DNA of 48,609 bases from Dysgonamonadaceae bacterium (GTDB lineage Bacteria > Bacteroidota > Bacteroidia > Bacteroidales > Azobacteroidaceae): positions 1 through 48,609 of the forward strand of contig JAIRPX010000013.1 of assembly GCA_031256775.1 (NCBI GenBank). The letters are read 5' to 3'. Positions 1 through 8,421 of the stretch are shown one piece after another. The notes beneath the pieces are model-generated. The model worked only from the letters and a program-made list of their open reading frames with translations. It was not told where the DNA came from and ran no database searches. Every line of letters begins with the position of its first letter. Position 1 is the stretch's first letter. The position numbers and the translations under genes were made by a program.

Positions 1-90
1 AAAATAGAAGGAAAAGAGGAAGTGGACAGAATCACTTGGGAAAAAGCGGGATTAAAAGTGCGAAAAATTTATGATCGCGTAATAAGATAA
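1..90 (+). CDS. C-terminal tail of an unidentified protein (truncated by window edge)
   Basis: Frame 1 is open from the first base and ends at a TAA at 88-90, giving 29 residues ending WEKAGLKVRKIYDRVIR. The charged composition and lack of low complexity fit the end of a real gene entering from the left. It is too short to assign to a family. It converges on the GH3 gene, with a dispersed repeat element between their 3' ends. Confidence 0.4.
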   Translation, partial: KIEGKEEVDRITWEKAGLKVRKIYDRVIR

Positions 91-113
91 GTGACAGTAA
101 AAGGCATTTTATG

Positions 114-299
114 GAGTTAACTCTGCACGGCATGGTTTTGTGCAACGTCATTGCGAAGGCGAAGCCTGAAGCAATCCAGTAAAAAACTAAAAACTAAAAA
201 CTGAAAACTAAAAACTGAAAACTGAAAACTAAAAACTGATTTCTGGATTGCTTCGCTAACGCTCGCAATGACGACGCACGGAATTAAACCGCGTAAAAA
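114..299. repeat. Composite dispersed repeat element, copy A
   Basis: Two imperfectly inverted arms flank a heptad array. The left arm, 146-179, begins CGTCATTGCGA and ends GAAGCAATCCAG; the right arm, 243-273, begins CTGGATTGC and ends CGCAATGACG. Homology with copy B (42456-42619, opposite orientation) continues outside the arms: CTCTGCAC/GGCATGG on the left and AATTAAACC(G/T)CG on the right. It lies between two convergent 3' ends. The arm resembles GTCATTGCGAG-type palindromic repeats that I recall from many bacterial genomes. No coding capacity is seen. Confidence 0.8.
182..237. repeat. Heptanucleotide tandem array, 8 units of (A/G)AAAACT
   Basis: Eight uninterrupted 7-bp units fill the spacer of repeat copy A: five start with A and three with G, and the other six bases are constant. 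The array sits exactly between the two arms. Confidence 0.9.
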
Positions 300-301
300 G
301 A

Positions 302-3300
302 TTATTCAGTCACTATAAATTTACTGTGCATTTTCATGCTGTCTAAATTTATATGCGCAAAATATATGCCTGGCGCAAATCCGTTTGTAGAAATAGTTTT
401 AGTATTTCTGCAAACAGATTTCAATCTTCCTGCTGCATCATATATATTTACTGCGGAAGCCTGCCCCAAATTTATTGTGATTAACTCTCCAGCTTTTACA
501 GCCGAAGGAATCAGTGTTATGCCATTGACAGCGCCTGACTCAATTCCCGTACTGTTTTTTACTGTAATTTCCTTTTTAAGAATCAAATCTTGCGACGAAA
601 ATCCAAGACTGATTTCATAAAGTCCCTCGTCAACAACAAAAGAAGTCTTGCTGACGTCGAAATATGAAAAAGCGTCTTTCGACAGATATATGACTACCTC
701 GCAGGATTCTCCCTGCTCAAGATATACTTTCCTGTATGCTTTCAATTCTTTCAATGGACGTTCAACCGGACTGCGTTCCTGTTTGCCGACGTAGAGCTGT
801 ATGACTTGAGCGCCTGCCATGTTTCCCGTATTTTTCAACAAGCATGTTACTTTCAGCATTGAATTATTTTCAGTAGTTTCATTTACAGTTATTCCAGACA
901 GATTGAAAGTAGTATAGGAAAGACCGTAACCGAAAGGATACTGTACGGTTCTGTTCAGTTTGTCGTATCCTCGATACCCCATAAATATGCCTTCTGTAAA
1001 ATTTACGTGCTTATTCGTATCATAATATGAATTATAAGTCGGGTTATCACTCCACCTTTTTTCAAAAGTTACAGGAAGTTTTCCCGAAGGATTTACGTCT
1101 CCAAACAGGATTTCAGCCAAAGCTTTACCGCCTTCCTGTCCGGGATACCAAGCCCACAGCAAGCCTTTCAATTGAGGTTCCCATGACTGCATTTCCACAT
1201 TTCCTCCAGCAGTAACAACGCCAACGACAGGTTTGGCTGTTTTCAGTACTTTATTTATCAGCGACAACTGTTTTGAAGGCAATGCAAATGAACGGTCGCC
1301 GCCTTCAGCTTCCGTGTCGGCATTATGTCCGAAACAGGCTATAACCACATCGGCTTCGTTCATTGAAGAAAGATCGTTTTCATCAACAAGTTTTACTTCA
1401 ATGCCCTTTTTCGTTCCCCAAGCGGCAATACCATCATAGAAACCGACATAATGAAATGGGTTTACCCGTCCGCTACCTCCTCCTGTCATGTAGGAAGTTG
1501 CATTTTCTCCGACTACGGCTATTTTTCGTATTGTATTTGTTTTCAAAGGAAGGATGTTATCCTGATTTTTCAACAGTACGATTCCTTCGCGGGCGACGTT
1601 CAATGCTGTTTGAGCGCAATAAGGATTATCTTTTGGAATAGAGTTATCCTGTTGCGTATCGCTGTTCATGCAACCGAATTTAATTATGGTTTGCAGAATA
1701 TGCTGAACTTTTTCGTCTATCACGTTAATTTCCAGTTCGTTTTTATTAATAAAATAGCGCAGACTGTCGGGACTCATCCTTTCTCCTCCAGCCATTTCGA
1801 GATCCAGTCCTGCATTGGCGGCTGGCATGCAAGCGTGGGTAGATCCCCAGTCTGACATTAATATACCTTCAAATCCCCACTGATCGCGCAGCACAGTCTT
1901 CAATAACCACTGATTGTGGGTAGTCCACACACCGTTCAACAGATTGTAGCTACTCATTACGCATCCAGCTCCGGCTTTCTGTACGGCAGCTTTAAAGGCT
2001 GGAAAATAGATTTCATTCAATGTCCGTTCATCCACATCCGAGCTGACAAAATTGCGATCGTATTCTTGAAAATTAGCGGCAAAATGCTTAACGGTTGCAA
2101 TTACGCCATTTTCCTGTAAACCTTTTATATAGCCTGTTGCCGTGCGGGAAGCAAGATAAGGATCTTCTCCCATATATTCAAAATTTCGTCCGCACATTGG
2201 CGCACGGTGAATATTGACTGCTGGACCAAGCAAGATATTTACACCCCGCGCTCTGCAATCCAGAGCTAATGCTTCGCCATACGACCATGCCAAATCTTCG
2301 TTCCAGGTCGAAGCTAACATTATTGCGCAAGGATAGGCTGTCGATTCGCCCCAAGTTCCAACGCCTTGTGGTCCATCCGACATTTTCACACGGCGGATAC
2401 CCAAACGGGGAATATCTCTGGTGAACATCCAGTCTATACCACCGATGTATGATATTTTTTCGCTCTTTGTCATTAATTGAACAAGTTCTGAGGCTCTTGC
2501 TTTCGGTTCGCCAGAAGTGTTTACGGGAATTTTCGGTTCGCAGGCAGGATTGCCGGTCGATTCGCCAAATACCTGTAAATTGGAGAATTGAAGCATACTT
2601 CCGGCTTTTACGCTCGCAACTTCAAATATGAAGGCTGTAAATTCCTTTTCGGAATTGATATTGAACTTCATTTCGGTATAACGTCCCGGAAAAGAGAAAT
2701 TTCGCTGTTCATCAAGTTCAATCCAGCCCTCTTCCGGATTGTATCCGCTGAAACTCCACAATTTAGGGTCGCGCTCCGAAGCATCGTTTGCAGAAGTTAC
2801 GGTGTATGAAGAAAACCTGTATGCCCTGTCTAAAATATATTGCACGTAACAGCTTTGTCCTCCTGAACAGTATTTTGTATTCATTTTCCTGTCAAAGAGT
2901 TTATTAAATTCTTCGCCTGTGTTTCCTTGCGGATATGCAGAAGATCGACTTGCGGAATTTGTTTCCGCCGTTATGTCGGCAGGGAAATTCAAATTGTTAT
3001 CTACAAACGGAATACCGAACAGTTGCCATTCGGCTATTCTTATGCCTGACGTTCCGGTAGCCGTCAGTCGATAATAGCGTGCAGCATAAACGCTTGCATT
3101 TTCCGGTGTGCGGGTATATGTGAACAGGGTAAGATCGCCCATGCCTGTAAGTTTGTAGGAAGCGTAGTTTAATCTTTTCCATGTTGTTCCATTGGTCGAA
3201 TATTCCACTGTCCAGTTGTTGACGGCAACACCTCTTCCTGCCGAAAGCAGCATTGATGTTATTAGTTTATTTTCTTTACAATCAACTGTAACAGTGGTCG

Positions 3301-3901
3301 ATGTAACTCCGTCTATTTCATAGAAAGTGCTTTCATCGTTATCGGTTATATAGCGCAAAGTAACATTATCGTGTTGGGCTGTAATGATTGCATCGTTGAT
3401 AAAACTGTATGGGAAAGCTGATTTAACGGTTTCCGGCATATTTATTACCGCTGATGTACGATGAATTTCAAACTTGTCGATATTTGGACCATTTTCCATT
3501 TCAGCGGCAATTTTTATCACATTTGTTCCTGCATCTAAATAAATGTATGCAGAAGTGATATTTGTTGGCGGACTGTTCCAGTCTGGAGAATCTTTCGACC
3601 ACAGCAAAGAGCGTTCATAACGGTTGACCTTAACTGAAAAAGGACGTGTCGACCCTGTTGTGTATGCTCTAATTTCATAAGTTCCTGCTTCGTTGATCTG
3701 CACATTATCATACAGAAAATAAGAATCTGAACTGATATGAAAATCATGCGCATATTTTCCTCCTGAGAATCCCACAACACTTGATATTTTCAAATCGCCG
3801 AAAAGTTTGGCGTTTTCAGCTTCCAGAACAATGGGAAACTGAGCGGAAACATGGACAGCAATACTTACTCCAATTAAAGTAAAAATAAATTTTATATTCA
3901 T
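302..3901 (-). CDS. Secreted GH3 glycoside hydrolase with N-terminal binding modules and T9SS tail
   Basis: Likely a beta-glucosidase-type enzyme (1199 aa) acting outside the cell or on its surface. The reading frame is open up to 4132, but the extra part runs through a repeat element. I start at the ATG at 3901 because a clean signal peptide follows (MNIKFIFTLIGVSIAVHVSA, cut near residue 21). Order: CBM6/35-like module (about 22-150), two discoidin-like modules (about 153-302 ending AEWQLFG, and 303-452 with SERDPKLW), GH3 N domain from about 470 with the KHFAAN motif and nucleophile D684 in MSDWGS, GH3 C domain, fibronectin-III-like domain, and a C-terminal T9SS-type sorting domain ending FIVTE. 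GH3 covers beta-glucosidase, beta-xylosidase and related activities, so the substrate is not fixed by sequence. It is the last gene of the operon, 169 bp after the mini-protein. Confidence 0.93.
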   Translation of the reverse strand: MNIKFIFTLIGVSIAVHVSAQFPIVLEAENAKLFGDLKISSVVGFSGGKYAHDFHISSDSYFLYDNVQINEAGTYEIRAYTTGSTRPFSVKVNRYERSLLWSKDSPDWNSPPTNITSAYIYLDAGTNVIKIAAEMENGPNIDKFEIHRTSAVINMPETVKSAFPYSFINDAIITAQHDNVTLRYITDNDESTFYEIDGVTSTTVTVDCKENKLITSMLLSAGRGVAVNNWTVEYSTNGTTWKRLNYASYKLTGMGDLTLFTYTRTPENASVYAARYYRLTATGTSGIRIAEWQLFGIPFVDNNLNFPADITAETNSASRSSAYPQGNTGEEFNKLFDRKMNTKYCSGGQSCYVQYILDRAYRFSSYTVTSANDASERDPKLWSFSGYNPEEGWIELDEQRNFSFPGRYTEMKFNINSEKEFTAFIFEVASVKAGSMLQFSNLQVFGESTGNPACEPKIPVNTSGEPKARASELVQLMTKSEKISYIGGIDWMFTRDIPRLGIRRVKMSDGPQGVGTWGESTAYPCAIMLASTWNEDLAWSYGEALALDCRARGVNILLGPAVNIHRAPMCGRNFEYMGEDPYLASRTATGYIKGLQENGVIATVKHFAANFQEYDRNFVSSDVDERTLNEIYFPAFKAAVQKAGAGCVMSSYNLLNGVWTTHNQWLLKTVLRDQWGFEGILMSDWGSTHACMPAANAGLDLEMAGGERMSPDSLRYFINKNELEINVIDEKVQHILQTIIKFGCMNSDTQQDNSIPKDNPYCAQTALNVAREGIVLLKNQDNILPLKTNTIRKIAVVGENATSYMTGGGSGRVNPFHYVGFYDGIAAWGTKKGIEVKLVDENDLSSMNEADVVIACFGHNADTEAEGGDRSFALPSKQLSLINKVLKTAKPVVGVVTAGGNVEMQSWEPQLKGLLWAWYPGQEGGKALAEILFGDVNPSGKLPVTFEKRWSDNPTYNSYYDTNKHVNFTEGIFMGYRGYDKLNRTVQYPFGYGLSYTTFNLSGITVNETTENNSMLKVTCLLKNTGNMAGAQVIQLYVGKQERSPVERPLKELKAYRKVYLEQGESCEVVIYLSKDAFSYFDVSKTSFVVDEGLYEISLGFSSQDLILKKEITVKNSTGIESGAVNGITLIPSAVKAGELITINLGQASAVNIYDAAGRLKSVCRNTKTISTNGFAPGIYFAHINLDSMKMHSKFIVTE

Positions 3902-3918
3902 AATTATTTTGTAAAGTT

Positions 3919-3946
3919 GTAGAGACGCGATGCATCGCGTCTCTAC
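3919..3946. repeat. 28-bp perfect palindrome
   Basis: GTAGAGACGCGATG is followed immediately by its exact reverse complement, centred on GATGCATC. It lies 18 bp upstream of the GH3 start codon, in the widest gap of the operon. As RNA it could form a long hairpin just before the ribosome-binding region. Similar GTAGAGACGCGAT palindromes are, from memory, dispersed in many bacterial genomes, so it is more likely a mobile repeat than a dedicated operator. Confidence 0.85.
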
Positions 3947-3975
3947 GGATGATAATTTATACACTGGTAACATGA

Positions 3976-4060
3976 TGACGCCTCGTTGCGCAAAAGCGAA
4001 GCCCAAAGTAAGCCAGTAAAAAGCTATTTTCTGGATTGCTTTGCTACGCTCGCAATGACG
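3976..4060. repeat. Composite dispersed repeat element, copy C (degenerate)
   Basis: The right arm (4031-4060) matches CTGGATTGCTT...CGCTCGCAATGACG well. The left arm (from about 3976) is decayed but keeps GCGAAGCCC and GCCAGT. The heptad spacer is reduced to AGTAAAAAGCTATTTT. It lies inside the CAZyme operon, between the mini-protein gene and the GH3 gene, and with the adjacent palindrome it explains this unusually wide gap. Confidence 0.7.
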
Positions 4061-4070
4061 TTTTACAAAA

Positions 4071-4355
4071 TTAGTGTGTGAAGCATAAACATCGTTTCCT
4101 GAAAGCTTTAATTCCGCCGTAAATACCGACAAGCGCCATCATGAAAATAATAGCGTCGCCAACTGGAGCTGTCACGTCGGGATCGTCGGTTCGTGGCTCT
4201 TCACCGCCGGTTCTTCCTCCGCCCTGACTGTAACTTGAATTGGAAGGCTTCAACCACTGATTGGTACGTTCTTTTAAGTCCACCGGATTTGCAAATAATT
4301 GATTTGTAAGCAATAAACAGATGGACAGTAAAAATAAATAACACGTCTTTTTCAT
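4071..4355 (-). CDS. 94-aa exported mini-protein with C-terminal PVGD-transmembrane-basic anchor
   Basis: An N-terminal signal peptide (about 1-22, cut after LFA) is followed by a short polar region with a GGGRTGGEE stretch. Then comes a tripartite C-terminus: PVGDA, a hydrophobic helix (IIFMMALVGIYGG) and a basic cluster (KAFRKR). This resembles short Bacteroidota proteins with a proline-containing motif, membrane helix and basic tail, which recall sorting or anchoring signals such as PEP-CTERM-like domains; that likeness is from memory. Function is unknown. It lies 44 bp after the GH97-SGNH gene and before GH3, in the same direction. The last residues (CLCFTH) abut the repeat element and may have been altered by its insertion. 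Confidence 0.75.
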   Translation of the reverse strand: MKKTCYLFLLSICLLLTNQLFANPVDLKERTNQWLKPSNSSYSQGGGRTGGEEPRTDDPDVTAPVGDAIIFMMALVGIYGGIKAFRKRCLCFTH

Positions 4356-4399
4356 AAACTATTGTTTTTTAAAATTAATTAAAATAATTAACATTTTTC

Positions 4400-7300
4400 C
4401 TATAAAACTATTGTTTTAAAAGTTGATTTACCGGAAGACGCCGTTAAAGAGACTAAATAAACTCCCTTTCGGCAATTTGTCCCTACGGTTGATTCAGGGT
4501 ATAAAGCTCCTGCGCCAATTCGACGACCGGAAACGTCGTAAATTTCATACCTCACCGTTTCACGAACCTGCGACTGGATATATAACTGATGCGCATACGT
4601 ATATATTCTGTAATCATTGACCGGAACAGGAGATAAGGCTACATTACCGCCTTTTTCAAACAATTGCCATTCGGCAAGCTGGAAAGTAGTTCCCGTTTCT
4701 TTCAATAATTTGTTTACTTGCAGACGGAAAAAGGTAAAAGCGGCGCTGTTGTCGAATTTATATTCCAGTTCGCTGTATCGGGAAGCAAAATTTTGCATTT
4801 CTTGCCGATCAAGCGTTACCCAGTTTTCTCCGTCATTGGAAGCCTGTAATTCCCATACACGCGGGTCGCGTTCAGGAAAATCGTTACCGGAAATAAGTTT
4901 GTAGCGATCGACAATTACAGGCGTCGACGAAATATATTGTATCCAGAAAGTTGTTCCCTTATTGACTGCGCAATATTTGGTCATTGCGTTTCTGTCGTTC
5001 AATTTTTCAACGCCTTCATTGCCACCCGCCACACCATACTGGTCGGAGATTACACCTCCGTTGTTCATTACGGAAGCGCCCATTTCTGCTTGTGTACGGC
5101 TACCGAACAGTTGCCATTCGCGCAGGGCGACATTAGGATTGCCGTCGTTGTTTTTAACAGTCAGTCTAAAAGTTTTACATTGACGAATAGAACTGTACGA
5201 AGGCAAACTGCCGAACAATTTTGTTTCGTTGGGTAGAAATTCCACATTGTTCTGTTCATCTATCTGATACCAGGAAGATTCCGGTTTACCTTCCAAAATC
5301 CATGAAAGTTTGCGTTTCTCGCCTGTTCCTTCATCGGAAACAGTGATAGAATAGCCGGTCAGTTTAGCTAATGCCGGTAGATCGACCGAAAAATTAATAT
5401 TGCTTTGATATGGAACGGTAAGCGTGGTTGAGACGTTGTTATCGAACAAAGCGGCAATATCCAATCCATTCACAGAAGAACTGTATCCTTCTTTAGCATC
5501 AGTCAAATCGTGAGGCAAGGCGCAGGCATAGATCATTGTTTCGTCTATTGTCTGTTCCGGTTGAATGGATTTGCCCACCTGAAAAGCCAGATAACGTGCG
5601 CCCGCAATATTGGGATGCAAATCGTCAGCAAAAAGATCCTGCCTGTTCTGAAAAGGCGTAAACAGGTCTATCACTTCGGATTCTGTTTCGGCGGCAATTT
5701 CATCAATCAATGGAATAACTTCATTGACAAGCACATTTGCTTTGTTGCTGTTCACCGGATAAATCGGAACGGGATGGCAGACATATATTTTAGGATGACT
5801 GCCCAAATTTTTAAACGAATTGACCATATCTGTATAATCACCCTTAAACTCCTGTTTATTAGGATTCCAGTTGTAGTCGTTAGTATCGTTGGTGCCAAGT
5901 TTGATAACCACAATATCGGGATTCCACAACATGGCATACTGATATTCGCTTGTATTCCAGTAGGGATTATTGGCGTGACGCAACATGCAGAATCCGCTGA
6001 CGCCGAAATTGCGGACTTCATACTTCTCGCTTCCCAATAATTCCTGTAACGCAGCAGGATAGGAAAAAGCGCGCGATGGAGTACCAACTCCTTCGGTAAT
6101 GCTGTTTCCTATGCAGGCAATTTTGATTTTATCGGAATGCTCGTCGTCGCCACCGGTTTGCGGCTCGGTATAAGTCTGCGACAATGAAAGCGTTATGCGG
6201 TCAACATTGGGACACCATCCGCTGTCGTTGCCAAATTCTATGCTGTTTGCTCCTGTCTGTAAGAGCACTTGTACGGTTTTTACCGCCAGCGCATCGCTGT
6301 GCCAGGAAAATCCGTTACCAGGAAAAGAATATCGGATTTTTTCGCCATTATTCGCTCGCACATACATATCACGGTTTTCGCTGCTGATGAAGAAAACCGT
6401 CAAATCGTATTTACCCGCTTCAGGAACATCAACATTGACCGTTATGGTTGCCCCGTTGCCAATAAATCCTGCAAACTTATGTCCCGAAGCTAATCCCGCA
6501 TCATCGTTATCTATCTGAATGTCGCCGGAAAATACGCCATTTTCAGCTTCGTAAACAAATGTTGGCGGCACATCAAGCGGCGCTTTGGAAATTCGGACAG
6601 TAGCCCCACCTTGCTCCGAAAGCAGAATTTGCAATATGGAATTTTTTGTAACCGTTTGCGTTTCAACCATAATTTCGGAACGGCAATTTCCGTCTTTAAA
6701 AATCTGCGCAATATAAGTTCCTTCGCTCAGAAAATCAAGAGGAATATTTACTGTTTGGGGATTCTGTGAAATCGTAGCCACATACCAGTTTTCACCGGAA
6801 CGGCGTGCAACAGTAATGCTATTGTCCACGCTTGCTTCCAGACAGCGTATTTCGTCCCATGCAGCAGGCAAATCTTTCAGGAAACTGCGTATAGCGCTAT
6901 GGTATAGGATATTGTCGGGATGCTCAAAAATACACTGCAAACCGCTTTCATACAATACCGTCAATGCCAGCTGATGACTCCATGTAGTCAGATGCCTGAT
7001 AACGCCGTCGCGATTACGCACAATTTCCATCGGCGTATAGTCCATTGAACCAATCGCGTTGCGTGTCAAAGCCAAAGTAACGTTGTGCGAAGCTGTAAGG
7101 GAATTGGTAAAGTACTGTTCGCCGCCAAATACAGCTTCCGAAGTTAGCAAATGAGGATAGAATCGGCGAGTTCCCGACGGTTTCGTACATCCGTGCAAGT
7201 CAACCAGCAGATGCAATTCACCGGCAATAGTCAAGACCTTGTCGTATTTTTGCATCATCGTTTGAGCGTCGTCTTCCCAAAAATCAATTTTCATACCGGC

Positions 7301-8419
7301 AAATCCCAAATCTTTCCAACCTTGCAGAATGGAACGTATTTGCAGGGAATCGTTTTGAAACCGTCCGTGATGCGTCCATATAATCGGTTTCACATTGCGG
7401 GATTTGGCGTATCGCGTTACCAACGACAAGGGATAATCTGCTGATTCCCAGCCTTCGTCTAATACGAAATATTTCCATCCCATTTTGCAGGCAAGATCAA
7501 TAAAAATCTTTGGCGTATTGAAAACATTAGCCGTATGACCTCCGTCGTTTTCTGCCCAGTCCCACGCAGCAACTCCTGGCTCTATCCATGACAGATCGGT
7601 TTGCGTTGCAGGCGGGTTCAGATTTTCTATCAAAGTCGATTCCACAATTGTCGGCAAAGAACCTATGATTAGCGTGCGCCATGGCGTTTGTAAAGGCAGG
7701 TTTGCAACTATGTTTCCTACTTTTGCAAAATAAAACCGTCCGGTTTCAGCAGCCGTTCCGCTTTTAATTTTTGAAGTGCAGTAGTCGCCAAAATTTGCAG
7801 CTTCAGTAAGCAAACAATAATTCTCGCCCGTTTTTACCAGGACAGGCGCGCAAAATTCGTTGTTTGGCACGCTGCTTGTAGCCGTCCAGTCGCGAGCAGG
7901 AAAATGCTTTTCATAAGGCGCAGCATATTCCATTCCCCAGCATTTGTCGAAAGCAGCGATATTAATTTCTGATATTTCCTGCGAAACGGTTGTTGCTCCG
8001 CTTCCTGGCAAAACATAACGATAGGCAACGCCATCGTTGTAAGCGCGAAAAATAATTTGTAATGTTTTATTGTTTTTTGATAATACAAGCGTTAATTCGC
8101 GATAATGATTGCGATAATTTTTTGTTTTTCCAGAAGGCAAAAAATAATTTTCGTCTATCTCCTGCGTATTTTCCGAAACAAAATCCAAATCGCCGATGAA
8201 ATCAACAGCGGAAGAACGAATACCCAAGTAAGAAGCGCTAACCACTGTTGCTGCATTGTATTGAACAGAATACCTTACTTTTCCGTCGCTTTCGTATAAA
8301 CGCAGTTCGACTGAAATTTTTCCGTCGGGCGAACTGAGTTGAGCGGTTTTATCCGCCGCCTGCAGAGCGCCTGTAATAAGTACAAGCGCTGCAAGCAAAG
8401 CTGATTTGTAATTTCTCAT
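4400..8419 (-). CDS. GH97 glycosidase fused to SGNH/GDSL esterase, with CBM and discoidin modules and T9SS tail
   Basis: A 1339-aa two-enzyme protein. Order: signal peptide (1-21); GH97 N domain (about 25-270); GH97 catalytic barrel (about 275-560) with WDWAENDGGH and MKIDFW; GH97 C domain (about 565-650); CBM6/35-like module (about 655-760, YEAENG); SGNH hydrolase (about 765-950); two discoidin-like modules (about 970-1255, both ending EWQLF); C-terminal T9SS-type sorting domain (about 1265-1339). D379 in MKIDFW matches the nucleophile position of retaining GH97 enzymes, with E428 and E434 in TSEAVFGGE as likely acid/base candidates. This suggests an alpha-galactosidase-like retaining enzyme rather than the inverting SusB type. 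SGNH signatures are GNSITEG (S773), GTND, and DDLHPN (D932, H935). It could remove acyl groups and alpha-linked sugars from one glycan. Its start is 2 bp from the preceding stop, so translation is probably coupled. Confidence 0.92.
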   Translation of the reverse strand: MRNYKSALLAALVLITGALQAADKTAQLSSPDGKISVELRLYESDGKVRYSVQYNAATVVSASYLGIRSSAVDFIGDLDFVSENTQEIDENYFLPSGKTKNYRNHYRELTLVLSKNNKTLQIIFRAYNDGVAYRYVLPGSGATTVSQEISEINIAAFDKCWGMEYAAPYEKHFPARDWTATSSVPNNEFCAPVLVKTGENYCLLTEAANFGDYCTSKIKSGTAAETGRFYFAKVGNIVANLPLQTPWRTLIIGSLPTIVESTLIENLNPPATQTDLSWIEPGVAAWDWAENDGGHTANVFNTPKIFIDLACKMGWKYFVLDEGWESADYPLSLVTRYAKSRNVKPIIWTHHGRFQNDSLQIRSILQGWKDLGFAGMKIDFWEDDAQTMMQKYDKVLTIAGELHLLVDLHGCTKPSGTRRFYPHLLTSEAVFGGEQYFTNSLTASHNVTLALTRNAIGSMDYTPMEIVRNRDGVIRHLTTWSHQLALTVLYESGLQCIFEHPDNILYHSAIRSFLKDLPAAWDEIRCLEASVDNSITVARRSGENWYVATISQNPQTVNIPLDFLSEGTYIAQIFKDGNCRSEIMVETQTVTKNSILQILLSEQGGATVRISKAPLDVPPTFVYEAENGVFSGDIQIDNDDAGLASGHKFAGFIGNGATITVNVDVPEAGKYDLTVFFISSENRDMYVRANNGEKIRYSFPGNGFSWHSDALAVKTVQVLLQTGANSIEFGNDSGWCPNVDRITLSLSQTYTEPQTGGDDEHSDKIKIACIGNSITEGVGTPSRAFSYPAALQELLGSEKYEVRNFGVSGFCMLRHANNPYWNTSEYQYAMLWNPDIVVIKLGTNDTNDYNWNPNKQEFKGDYTDMVNSFKNLGSHPKIYVCHPVPIYPVNSNKANVLVNEVIPLIDEIAAETESEVIDLFTPFQNRQDLFADDLHPNIAGARYLAFQVGKSIQPEQTIDETMIYACALPHDLTDAKEGYSSSVNGLDIAALFDNNVSTTLTVPYQSNINFSVDLPALAKLTGYSITVSDEGTGEKRKLSWILEGKPESSWYQIDEQNNVEFLPNETKLFGSLPSYSSIRQCKTFRLTVKNNDGNPNVALREWQLFGSRTQAEMGASVMNNGGVISDQYGVAGGNEGVEKLNDRNAMTKYCAVNKGTTFWIQYISSTPVIVDRYKLISGNDFPERDPRVWELQASNDGENWVTLDRQEMQNFASRYSELEYKFDNSAAFTFFRLQVNKLLKETGTTFQLAEWQLFEKGGNVALSPVPVNDYRIYTYAHQLYIQSQVRETVRYEIYDVSGRRIGAGALYPESTVGTNCRKGVYLVSLTASSGKSTFKTIVL

Positions 8420-8421
8420 GA

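Noticed and set aside
182-237. CRISPR-like repeat
   Set aside because: The units are 7 bp, contiguous and without spacers, so this is a tandem heptad array.
3902-4132. N-terminal extension of the GH3 reading frame
   Set aside because: The extra codons run through a palindrome and a dispersed repeat. A signal peptide begins exactly at the ATG at 3901.
5752-6087. 111-aa open frame inside the GH97-SGNH gene
   Set aside because: It overlaps the SGNH coding region in another frame, lacks family features and is a shadow of the real gene.
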